Of a DNA stretch of 64,000 bases, positions 25,771 through 33,728 are shown piece by piece (position 1 is the stretch's first letter; the number at the start of each line of letters is the position of its first letter). This DNA comes from an uncultured Flavobacteriales bacterium (GTDB lineage: Bacteria > Bacteroidota > Bacteroidia > Flavobacteriales > Weeksellaceae). Below the pieces are notes generated by a model that worked only from the letters and a program-made list of their open reading frames with translations, made no database searches and was not told the DNA's origin. The stretch spans positions 1 to 64,000 of the forward strand of contig CALJKL010000046.1 in the NCBI GenBank assembly GCA_937973555.1. Reading direction: 5' to 3'. The translations under genes were made by a program, and so were the position numbers.

Positions 25771-26222
25771 TTCAGTATATCCCTCACAATCTTCAAATGA
25801 TGATTGGTGTGAATATACAAAAATTTTATGCTTGTATTGCGATTTAAATGACCAAAATAGGGATGCTGAATAAAAGAATTCGGTGCCATTTCATTTACTT
25901 GGGAAAGGGAATTTTTTACTGTTTCCAAATACTTGGTGACATTTTCTTCGTAGGCCTCATTATTTGGGATGGTAAATTTGGGAGCTTTACCCCCTTTTCT
26001 TGGGATATACCCGGTTAACAAAACCAAAAATTTGGATAATTTATTTTGGGACTGATATTTTTGAGGGTCAGATTTCTGAAGGCCTTCTAAAATACTTTTG
26101 ATGACCAAAAGACTGTGCTCCAAATGCCAACCCACGGACGCATCAGAAACGGAAGGCTTAGACTTTGTAGAAAATGATTTTAAATTTTCAATTTCATCTA
26201 ATTGTGTTAATATTTTTTTCAT
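25767..26222 (-). CDS. DUF1569 (DinB-like four-helix) protein
   Basis: A 151-residue cytoplasmic protein that looks like the DUF1569 branch of the DinB/YfiT four-helix superfamily. Candidate metal histidines are spaced as in that fold: GWHLEHSLLV (about 32-41), HPYFGHL (about 119-125) and HTNHHLK (about 137-143). Members include thiol-dependent enzymes, but the substrate here is unknown. Both ends overlap neighbours by 4 bp (lpxB upstream, comEC downstream), indicating translational coupling. Confidence 0.75.
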   Translation of the reverse strand: MKKILTQLDEIENLKSFSTKSKPSVSDASVGWHLEHSLLVIKSILEGLQKSDPQKYQSQNKLSKFLVLLTGYIPRKGGKAPKFTIPNNEAYEENVTKYLETVKNSLSQVNEMAPNSFIQHPYFGHLNRNTSIKFLYIHTNHHLKIVRDILK

Positions 26223-27325
26223 ACGACTTGTGTAATGATTTCTGCGGCTTTAGCGCTGGCTCCCTTCCCGCCTAATTTTTCGCGAAGAAGCTCGTAATTT
26301 TCTAGTATTTTATCTCTGTTTTCTCCTTCTAAAATAAGATGCAGTTCTGCCACCAAATTTTGGGTATTGAGTTCTTTTTGGATGAGCTCTTTCACTACTT
26401 CTTTATCCATAATAAGATTGACCAAAGAGATGTATTTGATGTTTTTCACCAAGCGTTTCCCGATTTCATAAGAAACCCTGCTTGTTCTGTAGCATACTAT
26501 TTCAGGAATATTGAGAAGAGCCGTTTCCAACGTTGCGGTTCCGGAAGTGACCAAAGCAGCCTTGCTGCATCTCAATAAATCATACGTTTTATTGGACACA
26601 AAATGCACATCGTCATCCACAAATTTTTCGTAGAAATCTTTAGGCAAACTCGGCGCTCCCGCAATAACAAATTGATATTCTTTAAAGAAAGGTCGAACAG
26701 ACAACATCATGGCCAGCATTTTTTCAACTTCCTGTTTTCTGGAACCCGGCAAAAGGGCAATGATTTCCTTATCGTTCAGTCCATTTTCTTTTTTGAATGC
26801 TTCGTCATTGATTCCTTTCAACCCGGAAATGGCATCCAATAAAGGATGGCCCACAAAATGGGCTTTATATTGGTGTTTTTTATAAAAATCTTTTTCAAAT
26901 GGAAGAATCACCAGCATCTCATCTACATATTTTTTGATGGTTTCTACCCTTCCTTCTTTCCAAGCCCACAACTGAGGAGAAATGTAATAAATCACTTTTA
27001 TACCTAGGCCTTTGGCAAATTCTGCAATCCTGAGATTAAACCCCGGGTAATCTACCAAAATCAAAACATCCGGTTGATAGTTTTGGAGGTCTTCTTTGCA
27101 TTTTTTGATATTGCCGAGAATAGTCTTCAAGTTTTTAGCGACTTCCAAAAAACCCATAAATGCCAAGTCCTTGTAATGTTTCACCAAAGTTCCTCCCACC
27201 TGCTGCATGAGATTTCCACCCCAGAATCTGAATTCTGCCTTGGGGTCTTTTTCCAATAAGGCTTTCATGAGATTAGAAGCATGTAAATCTCCGGAGGCTT
27301 CTCCTGCAATGATGTAGTATTTCAC
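26219..27325 (-). CDS. lpxB: Lipid-A-disaccharide synthase
   Basis: GT19 glycosyltransferase that joins UDP-2,3-diacylglucosamine and lipid X during lipid A synthesis at the inner membrane. The 368-residue protein starts directly with YYIIAGEASGDLHASNL, the family signature, and has DYPGFNLRIAEFAK, YISPQLWAWKEGR and LLPGSRKQEVEKML in order. It is the first gene of the lpxB-DUF1569-comEC operon. A 7-bp tandem repeat lies immediately upstream. Confidence 0.97.
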   Translation of the reverse strand: MKYYIIAGEASGDLHASNLMKALLEKDPKAEFRFWGGNLMQQVGGTLVKHYKDLAFMGFLEVAKNLKTILGNIKKCKEDLQNYQPDVLILVDYPGFNLRIAEFAKGLGIKVIYYISPQLWAWKEGRVETIKKYVDEMLVILPFEKDFYKKHQYKAHFVGHPLLDAISGLKGINDEAFKKENGLNDKEIIALLPGSRKQEVEKMLAMMLSVRPFFKEYQFVIAGAPSLPKDFYEKFVDDDVHFVSNKTYDLLRCSKAALVTSGTATLETALLNIPEIVCYRTSRVSYEIGKRLVKNIKYISLVNLIMDKEVVKELIQKELNTQNLVAELHLILEGENRDKILENYELLREKLGGKGASAKAAEIITQVV

Positions 27326-27331
27326 AATAAA

Positions 27332-27362
27332 TTGAGATTTGAGATTTGAGATTTGAGATTTT
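27332..27362. repeat. Tandem 7-bp repeat in the lpxB upstream region
   Basis: The unit TTTGAGA (TTGAGAT in phase) occurs about four times head to tail just before the lpxB start codon. The repeat is AT-rich and could change copy number by slippage, altering the lpxB leader or promoter spacing. Confidence 0.8.
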
Positions 27363-27414
27363 CAAACCAAATCAAAATATTTAACTTAATTTTGTTCAAA
27401 GATAATAATAAAAA

Positions 27415-27924
27415 ATGTCTGAAGATTTTGAAATAAAAAATAAAGTAGCGGAAAGCGGTTTGGTGAATTTTGATTTATCAGAACTTTCGCCGAAAGGCAA
27501 AAGAATGGGCATAGATTTGAAGGATTTTCTTTTTATGGAAATGATTTTGAAGGAAAAAGACTTTCGTGAAAAAGTAGCTGCCTTAGAAACCGAAGATTAC
27601 AAAGATGCCTATGTCTATATTTTTTGTTCTGCGGATGCCATTATCCCGCTTTGGGCTTATTTCCTTATCACTTCCAAAATTTCCGGAAGCGCCAAAAAAG
27701 TGGTGTATGGATCTAAAAAAGATTTGGAAACCCTATTGATGCACGAGGCCATTGCCCATTATGATTTTGAAACCATGAAAGACAAAAGAGTCTTGGTAAA
27801 AGGGTGCAGCGAAGAAGACATCCCCGAAAATGCTTATGTAGAATTGGTAGAAAAACTGAAGCCTTTGGTAAAATCACTTATGTTTGGGGAGGCTTGCAGC
27901 AATGTGCCTATTTTTAAAAACTAG
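27415..27924 (+). CDS. DUF2480 family protein
   Basis: A 169-residue acidic cytoplasmic protein of the DUF2480 family, widespread in Bacteroidota and without known function. Recognisable segments are the N-terminal NKVAESGLVNFDLSEL, DLKDFLFMEMILKEKDFR, YIFCSADAIIPLWAYFLI and the end GEACSNVPIFK. Cysteines at about 66, 133 and 163 could bind a metal, but this is not established. It is a single gene that ends at a hairpin shared with the convergent THX gene. Confidence 0.82.
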   Translation: MSEDFEIKNKVAESGLVNFDLSELSPKGKRMGIDLKDFLFMEMILKEKDFREKVAALETEDYKDAYVYIFCSADAIIPLWAYFLITSKISGSAKKVVYGSKKDLETLLMHEAIAHYDFETMKDKRVLVKGCSEEDIPENAYVELVEKLKPLVKSLMFGEACSNVPIFKN

Positions 27925-27941
27925 TTTTAATTTTATTCAAT

Positions 27942-27974
27942 AAAAAAACCGAAGGACTATTCTTCGGTTTTTTT
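27942..27974. terminator. Bidirectional terminator overlapping the 3' end of the THX gene
   Basis: A7-CCGAAG pairs with CTTCGG-T7 around a 7-nt loop. The THX stop codon lies in the loop and its last codons (KKKTEE) are read from one arm of the stem and its tract. Confidence 0.85.
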
Positions 27975-28187
27975 CTTTCTGGTAGTTTTTGGTTTTTCTT
28001 CCGTAGACTCTGCTTTTGGCTTCGCCACTTTTTTAGGCTTTTCAACTTTTGGAGCTGATTCCTTTTTCGTTTTTTCTACCTTTGGTGCAACAGCTACTTT
28101 AGCAGAAGCAGATTTTTTTGGTCTAGATTTACCGTAACTTCCAGCATTTATTTTGCCTCTTCTGGTTTTTTGATCACCTTTTCCCAT
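27957..28187 (-). CDS. THX-family small ribosomal protein with a lysine-rich tail
   Basis: The first ~26 residues (MGKGDQKTRRGKINAGSYGKSRPKK) match the bS20-neighbouring small 30S protein THX family. The remaining ~50 residues are a low-complexity Lys/Pro/Ala/Glu tail with repeated KVEK and PKK motifs, making the protein (76 residues) longer than the THX core known from Thermus. Its last codons lie inside a terminator hairpin. Binding to rRNA is expected from the basic composition; the role of the tail is unknown. Confidence 0.8.
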   Translation of the reverse strand: MGKGDQKTRRGKINAGSYGKSRPKKSASAKVAVAPKVEKTKKESAPKVEKPKKVAKPKAESTEEKPKTTRKKKTEE

Positions 28188-28262
28188 AATATCTTTGTTT
28201 ATTTAATTGGTTCTTACAAAGTTATAAATTTTAACTTTTTATGCAAATCTTAAGAGATACAA

Positions 28263-28292
28263 TTTGATTTTCCTCTTAAAACCGTATCTTTG
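28263..28292 (+). promoter_or_regulatory. Predicted aspS promoter
   Basis: TTTG (28263-28266), an 18-nt spacer and TATCTTTG (28285-28292), a full match to the Bacteroidota -33/-7 pattern, 26 bp before the aspS ATG. Confidence 0.75.
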
Positions 28293-28318
28293 CTCTCGAA
28301 AATTTCAAATTAAAAAAA

Positions 28319-30067
28319 ATGTTCAGAACGCACACCAACGGAGAATTAACCCTCAAAAATCTTAATGAAAAAGTAACCCTTTCCGGATGGGTACAGACCA
28401 GCCGAGACAAAGGTTTTATGGTATGGATAGATTTGCGAGACCGTTATGGCATTACCCAATTGTTTTTTGACGCAGAAAGAACATCGGCAGAAATTTTAGA
28501 ACAAGCCAAAAAATTGGGGCGAGAATTTGTGATTCAGGCAGAAGGCACCGTCATAGAACGTGCCAGCAAAAACCCTAAAATCCCTACCGGGGAAATTGAA
28601 ATTTTGGTAGAAAAACTAACGATTCTTAACGAAGCAGAATTGCCTCCTTTCACTATAGAAGATGAAACAGACGGTGGTGAAGAACTTCGTATGAAATACA
28701 GATACTTGGACATCCGTAGAAATCCGGTGAAAGACAAGTTGATTTTCCGTCATAAAATGGCGCAAAAAGTAAGAAACTATCTTTCGGAAAAAGACTTTAT
28801 AGAAGTAGAAACTCCGGTGCTTATTAAATCTACTCCGGAAGGAGCAAGAGATTTTGTGGTGCCAAGCCGTATGAACCAAGGACAGTTTTATGCCCTTCCA
28901 CAATCGCCTCAAACTTTCAAACAGTTATTGATGGTGGGCGGTATGGATCGTTATTTCCAAATTGTAAAATGTTTCCGTGACGAAGACTTGCGTGCAGACC
29001 GTCAGCCGGAATTTACCCAAATAGACTGCGAAATGGCTTTCGTAGAGCAAGAAGATGTGTTGGAGATTTTCGAAGGAATGACCGCACACTTGTTGAAAGA
29101 CATTACCGGAAAAGAATTTGGTAAATTCCCTAGAATGACCTTTGACGAAGCCATGAGAACCTATGGAAACGACAAACCGGACATCCGTTTCGGAATGAAA
29201 TTCGTAGAAGTAAATGAATTGGTAAAAGGTAAAAATTTCCAGATTTTTGATGATGCAGAATTGGTGGTAGGGATTAATGTAGAAGGCTGTGCAGAATATA
29301 CCAGAAAACAAATAGACGAACTCATCGATTGGGTAAAACGTCCTCAAATTGGCGCCAGCGGAATGGTTTGGATTAAATTCCAAAACGATGGCGTATTGAC
29401 CTCATCTGTCAATAAATTCTACAGCGAAGAAGATTTGCAGCGTGTCGCTTCGACCTTTAATGCAAAACCTGGAGACCTTATCTTTTTAATGAGCGGAAAC
29501 GCCCATAAAGTTAGATCCCAACTGTCTGCATTAAGAATGGAATTGGGCAACAGACTAGGACTAAGAAAAGGAGACGAATTTGCTCCGCTTTGGGTTATAG
29601 ACTTCCCACTTTTAGAATGGGACGAAGAAACAGGCAGATATCATGCGATGCACCATCCTTTCACCTCTCCAAAACCAGAAGACGTACACTTATTAGAAAC
29701 CGACCCGGGTAAAGCCAGAGCCAATGCCTATGATATGGTATTGAACGGAAATGAAATCGGAGGGGGTTCTGTAAGAATTTTCAATAAAGAATTGCAATCT
29801 AAAATGTTTGATTTGCTAGGATTCTCTAAAGAAGAAGCCGAAGCACAGTTCGGATTCTTGATGAATGCCTTCAAGTTTGGGGCACCACCACATGCAGGTT
29901 TGGCTTTTGGTTTTGATAGATTGGTAGCCATCCTAGACGGAAACGAAGTGATAAGAGACTATATCGCCTTCCCGAAAAACAACAGCGGAAGAGACGTGAT
30001 GATAGACGCACCTTCCCCTATTGCCAAAGACCAACTAGACGAATTGGCATTGAAAATAAATCTTTAA
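28319..30067 (+). CDS. aspS: Aspartate--tRNA ligase
   Basis: Class IIb synthetase that charges tRNA-Asp. The 582-residue protein has an N-terminal OB-fold anticodon-binding domain (VTLSGWVQTSRDKG), motif 2 as FRDEDLRADRQPEFTQID (about 220-237), the bacterial GAD insertion, and motif 3 as GAPPHAGLAFGFDRLV (about 522-537). Length fits the bacterial-type enzyme. It ends at a hairpin whose T tract runs into the promoter of pyrD. Confidence 0.98.
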   Translation: MFRTHTNGELTLKNLNEKVTLSGWVQTSRDKGFMVWIDLRDRYGITQLFFDAERTSAEILEQAKKLGREFVIQAEGTVIERASKNPKIPTGEIEILVEKLTILNEAELPPFTIEDETDGGEELRMKYRYLDIRRNPVKDKLIFRHKMAQKVRNYLSEKDFIEVETPVLIKSTPEGARDFVVPSRMNQGQFYALPQSPQTFKQLLMVGGMDRYFQIVKCFRDEDLRADRQPEFTQIDCEMAFVEQEDVLEIFEGMTAHLLKDITGKEFGKFPRMTFDEAMRTYGNDKPDIRFGMKFVEVNELVKGKNFQIFDDAELVVGINVEGCAEYTRKQIDELIDWVKRPQIGASGMVWIKFQNDGVLTSSVNKFYSEEDLQRVASTFNAKPGDLIFLMSGNAHKVRSQLSALRMELGNRLGLRKGDEFAPLWVIDFPLLEWDEETGRYHAMHHPFTSPKPEDVHLLETDPGKARANAYDMVLNGNEIGGGSVRIFNKELQSKMFDLLGFSKEEAEAQFGFLMNAFKFGAPPHAGLAFGFDRLVAILDGNEVIRDYIAFPKNNSGRDVMIDAPSPIAKDQLDELALKINL

Positions 30068-30072
30068 AATAC

Positions 30073-30099
30073 AGCGGGAATTATCTTCCCGCTTTTTTT
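30073..30099 (+). terminator. Intrinsic terminator of aspS
   Basis: AGCGGGAA and TTCCCGCT flank a 5-nt loop and are followed by a run of seven T. The -7 element of the next gene starts two bases later. Confidence 0.85.
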
Positions 30100-30100
30100 G

Positions 30101-30108
30101 TAAATTTG
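30101..30108 (+). promoter_or_regulatory. Predicted -7 element of pyrD
   Basis: TAAATTTG matches TAnnTTTG. It ends one base before the upstream ATG (30110), so that ATG would lie at or before the transcription start and cannot be the main start codon. This supports the start at 30131. Confidence 0.6.
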
Positions 30109-30130
30109 AATGATTAAAAGTAAAAATACA

Positions 30131-31066
30131 ATGAACCTTTCTACGCACATTGCTCAGTTTGAATTTGAAAATCCTTTAATGAACGCTTCAGGTGTTTGGT
30201 GTGATGACACCGAAAAACTAGATGAAATGGCGGCTTCTTCGGCCGGAAGTTTCGTTACCAAAAGTGCTACGCCTAATTTCCGTGAAGGAAACCCTTCGCC
30301 AAGATATGTGGAAGTGCCTTTGGGAAGCATCAACTCAATGGGCTTGCCGAATTTAGGATTCGACTTTTATCTAAATTATTCTTTAGAAAACCAAAAGAAA
30401 AACGGACACAAAATATCCTTTCTTTCTATCGCCGGAATGACGATGGAGGAAAATCTGGAGATGCTTCATAAAATAAATGATTCTGATTTTGAAGGCATTA
30501 CCGAACTAAATCTTTCTTGCCCCAACGTACCGGGGAAGCCACAAGTAGGCTATGATTTTGAAGCCACTGAAAGAATTTTAACTAAGGCTTTTGATTTTTT
30601 CAAAAAACCAATCGGGGTGAAATTGCCTCCTTATTTTGACATTGTTCATTTTGACCAAATGGCCAAAATCCTCAATAAATTCCCTTTGCAATACGTGAAT
30701 TGCATCAATTCTGTAGGCAACGGATTGTATATAGATGTGGATAGCGAAAGTGTTGTCATCAAACCAAAAGACGGTTTCGGTGGCATTGGTGGCGCCTATG
30801 TAAAACCAACAGCACTGGCCAACGTAAGAGCCTTCTATACCAGATTAAATCCTGAAATTGCCGTTATTGGTTGTGGTGGTGTAGAAAACGGAAAAGATGT
30901 ATTTGAGCATATTCTGTGTGGGGCTTCTATGGTACAGATAGGAACCAATTTGGCCAAAAACGGAACGGCTTATTTCGATAAAGTTTTATCAGAACTAAAA
31001 GCCATCATGCAGGAGAAAGGCTACGAAAAAATTGAAGATTTCCGAGGTAAACTGAAAAGTTTGTAA
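30131..31066 (+). CDS. pyrD: Dihydroorotate dehydrogenase, class 1A (fumarate-dependent) type
   Basis: Oxidises dihydroorotate to orotate in pyrimidine synthesis. The sequence follows the soluble class 1A pattern: NPLMNASGVWC near the N-terminus, FVTKSATPNFREGNPSPRY, SINSMGLPNLGFDFYL, and the catalytic Cys in LNLSCPNVPGKPQVGYDF (about 130). Class 2 enzymes have a membrane-binding N-terminal helix and a catalytic serine, both absent here. Start set at ATG 30131 from the promoter position and from the family N-terminus; this gives 311 residues. Class 1A enzymes known from Lactococcus use fumarate; use of fumarate here is inferred. Confidence 0.9.
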   Translation: MNLSTHIAQFEFENPLMNASGVWCDDTEKLDEMAASSAGSFVTKSATPNFREGNPSPRYVEVPLGSINSMGLPNLGFDFYLNYSLENQKKNGHKISFLSIAGMTMEENLEMLHKINDSDFEGITELNLSCPNVPGKPQVGYDFEATERILTKAFDFFKKPIGVKLPPYFDIVHFDQMAKILNKFPLQYVNCINSVGNGLYIDVDSESVVIKPKDGFGGIGGAYVKPTALANVRAFYTRLNPEIAVIGCGGVENGKDVFEHILCGASMVQIGTNLAKNGTAYFDKVLSELKAIMQEKGYEKIEDFRGKLKSL

Positions 31067-31124
31067 ATTTCTGTTTTCTGATATATTTCAGTTTTCTAAT
31101 CTTATTCGCCCCGCCCCAAAGCGG

Positions 31125-31132
31125 TAACTTTG
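31125..31132 (+). promoter_or_regulatory. Predicted -7 element of the AspT-family transporter gene
   Basis: TAACTTTG matches TAnnTTTG, 21 bp before the start codon. Confidence 0.6.
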
Positions 31133-31153
31133 CACTATTAAAAACCTAAGATT

Positions 31154-32842
31154 ATGTTTGATTGGTTGAAAACATTGCTCTTTCCTACAGAAGACCCTAC
31201 CATTATTCAGTCCTTAATTACCATTATGTTGGCCATAGGCACTGGCATTTTTGTGGGAAGATTAAAATTAGGAAAAATCACTTTTGGGGTTTCGGCGGTT
31301 ATGTTTACAGGATTGTTTTTAGGACATTTGGGATACCGAATCAATGATAACATTTTTGACTTCATTAGAGATTTTGGGTTAATTCTCTTTGTATATGGCA
31401 TTGGTTTGCAAGTGGGGCCATCCTTCTTTTCTTCTTTCAGGAATGAGGGCATGAAATTTAATATCCTTGCCATTTCTACCGTATTCCTCGGTGGATTAAT
31501 TACTTTTATTTTATTCAAATTTACCGGCGTAGAAATAGAAAATTTGGTAGGGATAATGAGTGGTGCTGTTACCAATACCCCTGGTTTGGGAGCCGCTAAA
31601 AACACGATTTCTGAACTCAAAAATCAATTTCCTAATAAAACTTTTGCTGATCCTACCATTGGCTATGCCATCACCTATCCTTTGGGCGTTTTCGGGATTA
31701 TAGGTATGATTATTCTTTCTAAAATCTTGTTGAAAATTCAGCCTGAGGTGGAAATGAGAAAATTTAGAATGAACAAAACCAACCGCGAAGAAGTGCTTGT
31801 CCATCAAAAACTAAGGGTCACCAATCCTGAATATTTTGGAAAATCTTTAAACGAAACCATCAAATCCATTGGATATGACATTGTAGTTTCTAGATTAAAA
31901 CACAGCGGAGAGGTTTCCGTCTTCTCTCCTACTTTAGACACCCACATCCAAGACCGAGATGTGCTGATGATTGTGGGCAAAGAGGCAGAACTGAATGATT
32001 TCGTCAACAAATTGGGGCGTCCTTCTACAGATTCATTCATTGAATCTGACTCTGACATCCGCAAGAAAAATATATTTGTAACCAAACCTTCTGCGGTGCA
32101 CAAAAAACTCTCTGAGCTTGACTTGTATAATACTTATGATTTAAAAGTGACCAGAGTCTTCAGAGCCGGAAAAGAAATCTTGCCCAATCCTTCTTTGGAG
32201 CTGTTTTACGGAGACATCTTACGAGTAATTGGTACCGAGCAGGGCATTAAAGAAGCCGAAAAAATCATCGGGAACCAAGAGAAAAAACTCATGGAGCCAG
32301 ATTTTCTTTCCCTTTTCGGAGGATTGTTGATTGGGATTATTGTAGGCTCTATCCCTATTGTAGTACCTGGCTTGCCTATTCCTTTGAAACTGGGCTTTGC
32401 TGCAGGACCGCTGATTGTAGCGCTATTGATTTCCAGATATGGAGGCATCTCTTTCATCCATTCTTATATTAACAATGGTGCCATTTATTTTATGAAAGAC
32501 TTGGGCATCTGCCTATTCTTTGCGGCGGTAGGCATCCATGCAGGAGAAGGCTTCTATGAAAATTTCATCAAATTCAATGGGTGGATGTGGCTGCTTTATG
32601 GCTCTGCCATTACCTTTATCCCATTGATTTATATAGTGGTAGTGGGCAGATTTATCATGAAGATTAACTATATGCAATTGGCAGGTATCATGAGCGGAAG
32701 CTATACCGACCCTGCTGCCTTGTCCTTCAGTACCAATTATTTGGAAAACGACATCCCGATCCAAAGTTATGCTCAGGTGTATCCTTTGGTGACCATCTTC
32801 AGAATCTTTGTGGCTAGTTTGCTGATTCTGTTGTTGGGATAA
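31154..32842 (+). CDS. AspT/YidE/YbjL-family putative transporter with two TrkA-C domains
   Basis: A 562-residue inner-membrane protein. Two hydrophobic halves (about 15-190 and 390-560), each with the duplicated SGAVTNTPGLGAA / SGSYTDPAALSF-type motif, flank a soluble centre with two TrkA-C (RCK-C) ligand-binding modules (about 205-375). This layout is that of the aspartate:alanine exchanger family and of the YidE/YbjL proteins. The substrate cannot be told; a small carboxylate or amino acid is the family expectation. It has its own promoter and terminator. Confidence 0.9.
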   Translation: MFDWLKTLLFPTEDPTIIQSLITIMLAIGTGIFVGRLKLGKITFGVSAVMFTGLFLGHLGYRINDNIFDFIRDFGLILFVYGIGLQVGPSFFSSFRNEGMKFNILAISTVFLGGLITFILFKFTGVEIENLVGIMSGAVTNTPGLGAAKNTISELKNQFPNKTFADPTIGYAITYPLGVFGIIGMIILSKILLKIQPEVEMRKFRMNKTNREEVLVHQKLRVTNPEYFGKSLNETIKSIGYDIVVSRLKHSGEVSVFSPTLDTHIQDRDVLMIVGKEAELNDFVNKLGRPSTDSFIESDSDIRKKNIFVTKPSAVHKKLSELDLYNTYDLKVTRVFRAGKEILPNPSLELFYGDILRVIGTEQGIKEAEKIIGNQEKKLMEPDFLSLFGGLLIGIIVGSIPIVVPGLPIPLKLGFAAGPLIVALLISRYGGISFIHSYINNGAIYFMKDLGICLFFAAVGIHAGEGFYENFIKFNGWMWLLYGSAITFIPLIYIVVVGRFIMKINYMQLAGIMSGSYTDPAALSFSTNYLENDIPIQSYAQVYPLVTIFRIFVASLLILLLG

Positions 32843-32844
32843 AT

Positions 32845-32875
32845 AAAAAAGCAATCCGATTGGGATTGCTTTTTT
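32845..32875. terminator. Terminator between the AspT-family gene and yajC
   Basis: GCAATCC (32851-32857) pairs with GGATTGC (32863-32869), with A6 before and T6 after. It can serve both convergent genes. Confidence 0.85.
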
Positions 32876-32891
32876 GCTTATTATCTTAGAG

Positions 32892-33203
32892 TTACTTTCC
32901 TACCGTTTCCGGGAATCTCGCTTCCGTAAACTCTCTGGAGATAGCGGCTTTCTCAAATTTTAGTTTCCCACTCATGGTTTCCAAAATCACACCGTCTTCC
33001 ATTACTTGTAAGATTTTGGCATGCATTCCGGAAGTCGTTACCACTTTGGCACCCGGTTTTAGGGCTTCCTGAAACTGTTTCTCTTTTTTCTGCTTTCTCA
33101 TCTGTGGCCAAAGGAACAACAAGAACATCGCTGCTACCATTACCAATAAAGGTAACATTCCTTCTATTCCGCCACCTGCTTGTAAAAATATGGTTGAATA
33201 CAT
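32892..33203 (-). CDS. yajC: Preprotein translocase subunit YajC
   Basis: Small accessory subunit of the SecDF-YajC complex. The 103-residue protein has one N-terminal membrane helix (about 14-33, MLPLLVMVAAMFLLFLW) followed by the characteristic RPQxKxxKE-type segment (here PQMRKQKKEKQFQEAL) and the GAKVVTTSGMHAKI domain. It lies 13 bp after the DUF1573 lipoprotein, in the nusB-DUF1573-yajC cluster common in Flavobacteriia. Confidence 0.95.
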   Translation of the reverse strand: MYSTIFLQAGGGIEGMLPLLVMVAAMFLLFLWPQMRKQKKEKQFQEALKPGAKVVTTSGMHAKILQVMEDGVILETMSGKLKFEKAAISREFTEARFPETVGK

Positions 33204-33216
33204 TGTATAATAATTT

Positions 33217-33687
33217 TTAAGGTTGAATATCTGCTGTAAATCTCAATTCTATCGGCACATGCGCTACATTGGCATAGACTGAGGCGGTTTTGTGCACAAT
33301 GCCATCAAAATTGGCTGAGTTGAAGGTAAGAGTAATTTTTCCGGTTTTGCCTGGCAAGATTGGTTCTTTGGTAAAATCCGGAACGGTGCATCCGCAAGTA
33401 GGCTGCACATTAGAGATAATCAAAGGATTTTTTCCAGTGTTGGTTACCTCAAAGACATGGTTTACCACATCTCCTTTTTTAATTTTACCGAAATCAAAAT
33501 CCGGCTCAGAAAGGGCAAGATTGGTCTGTGCATTTTTTTTAGTGTTTTCCACCAAATCACCTTCCATAAAAGGTTCCTGCGGCTTCATAAGGGTTTGTCC
33601 TTCTTTCAATTGGTCTGCGCCTTCATTTTTTTTGCATGAAGACAAGGCCAAAAGAGCCATTAAACCTATACCTATTACTTTTTTCAT
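33217..33687 (-). CDS. DUF1573 lipoprotein
   Basis: A 156-residue lipoprotein (lipobox LALSSC, Cys about 18) with one DUF1573 immunoglobulin-like domain. Typical motifs are FDFGKIKKGDVVNHVFEVTN, NVQPTCGCTVPDFTKEPILP and ITLTFNSA. Two close cysteines (CGC, about 101-103) are family-conserved. Function unknown; it accompanies yajC and nusB across Flavobacteriia. Confidence 0.88.
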   Translation of the reverse strand: MKKVIGIGLMALLALSSCKKNEGADQLKEGQTLMKPQEPFMEGDLVENTKKNAQTNLALSEPDFDFGKIKKGDVVNHVFEVTNTGKNPLIISNVQPTCGCTVPDFTKEPILPGKTGKITLTFNSANFDGIVHKTASVYANVAHVPIELRFTADIQP

Positions 33688-33728
33688 GATTAAAATTTAA
33701 ATTTTATTTTCAAATGTAATCAAAAAAT

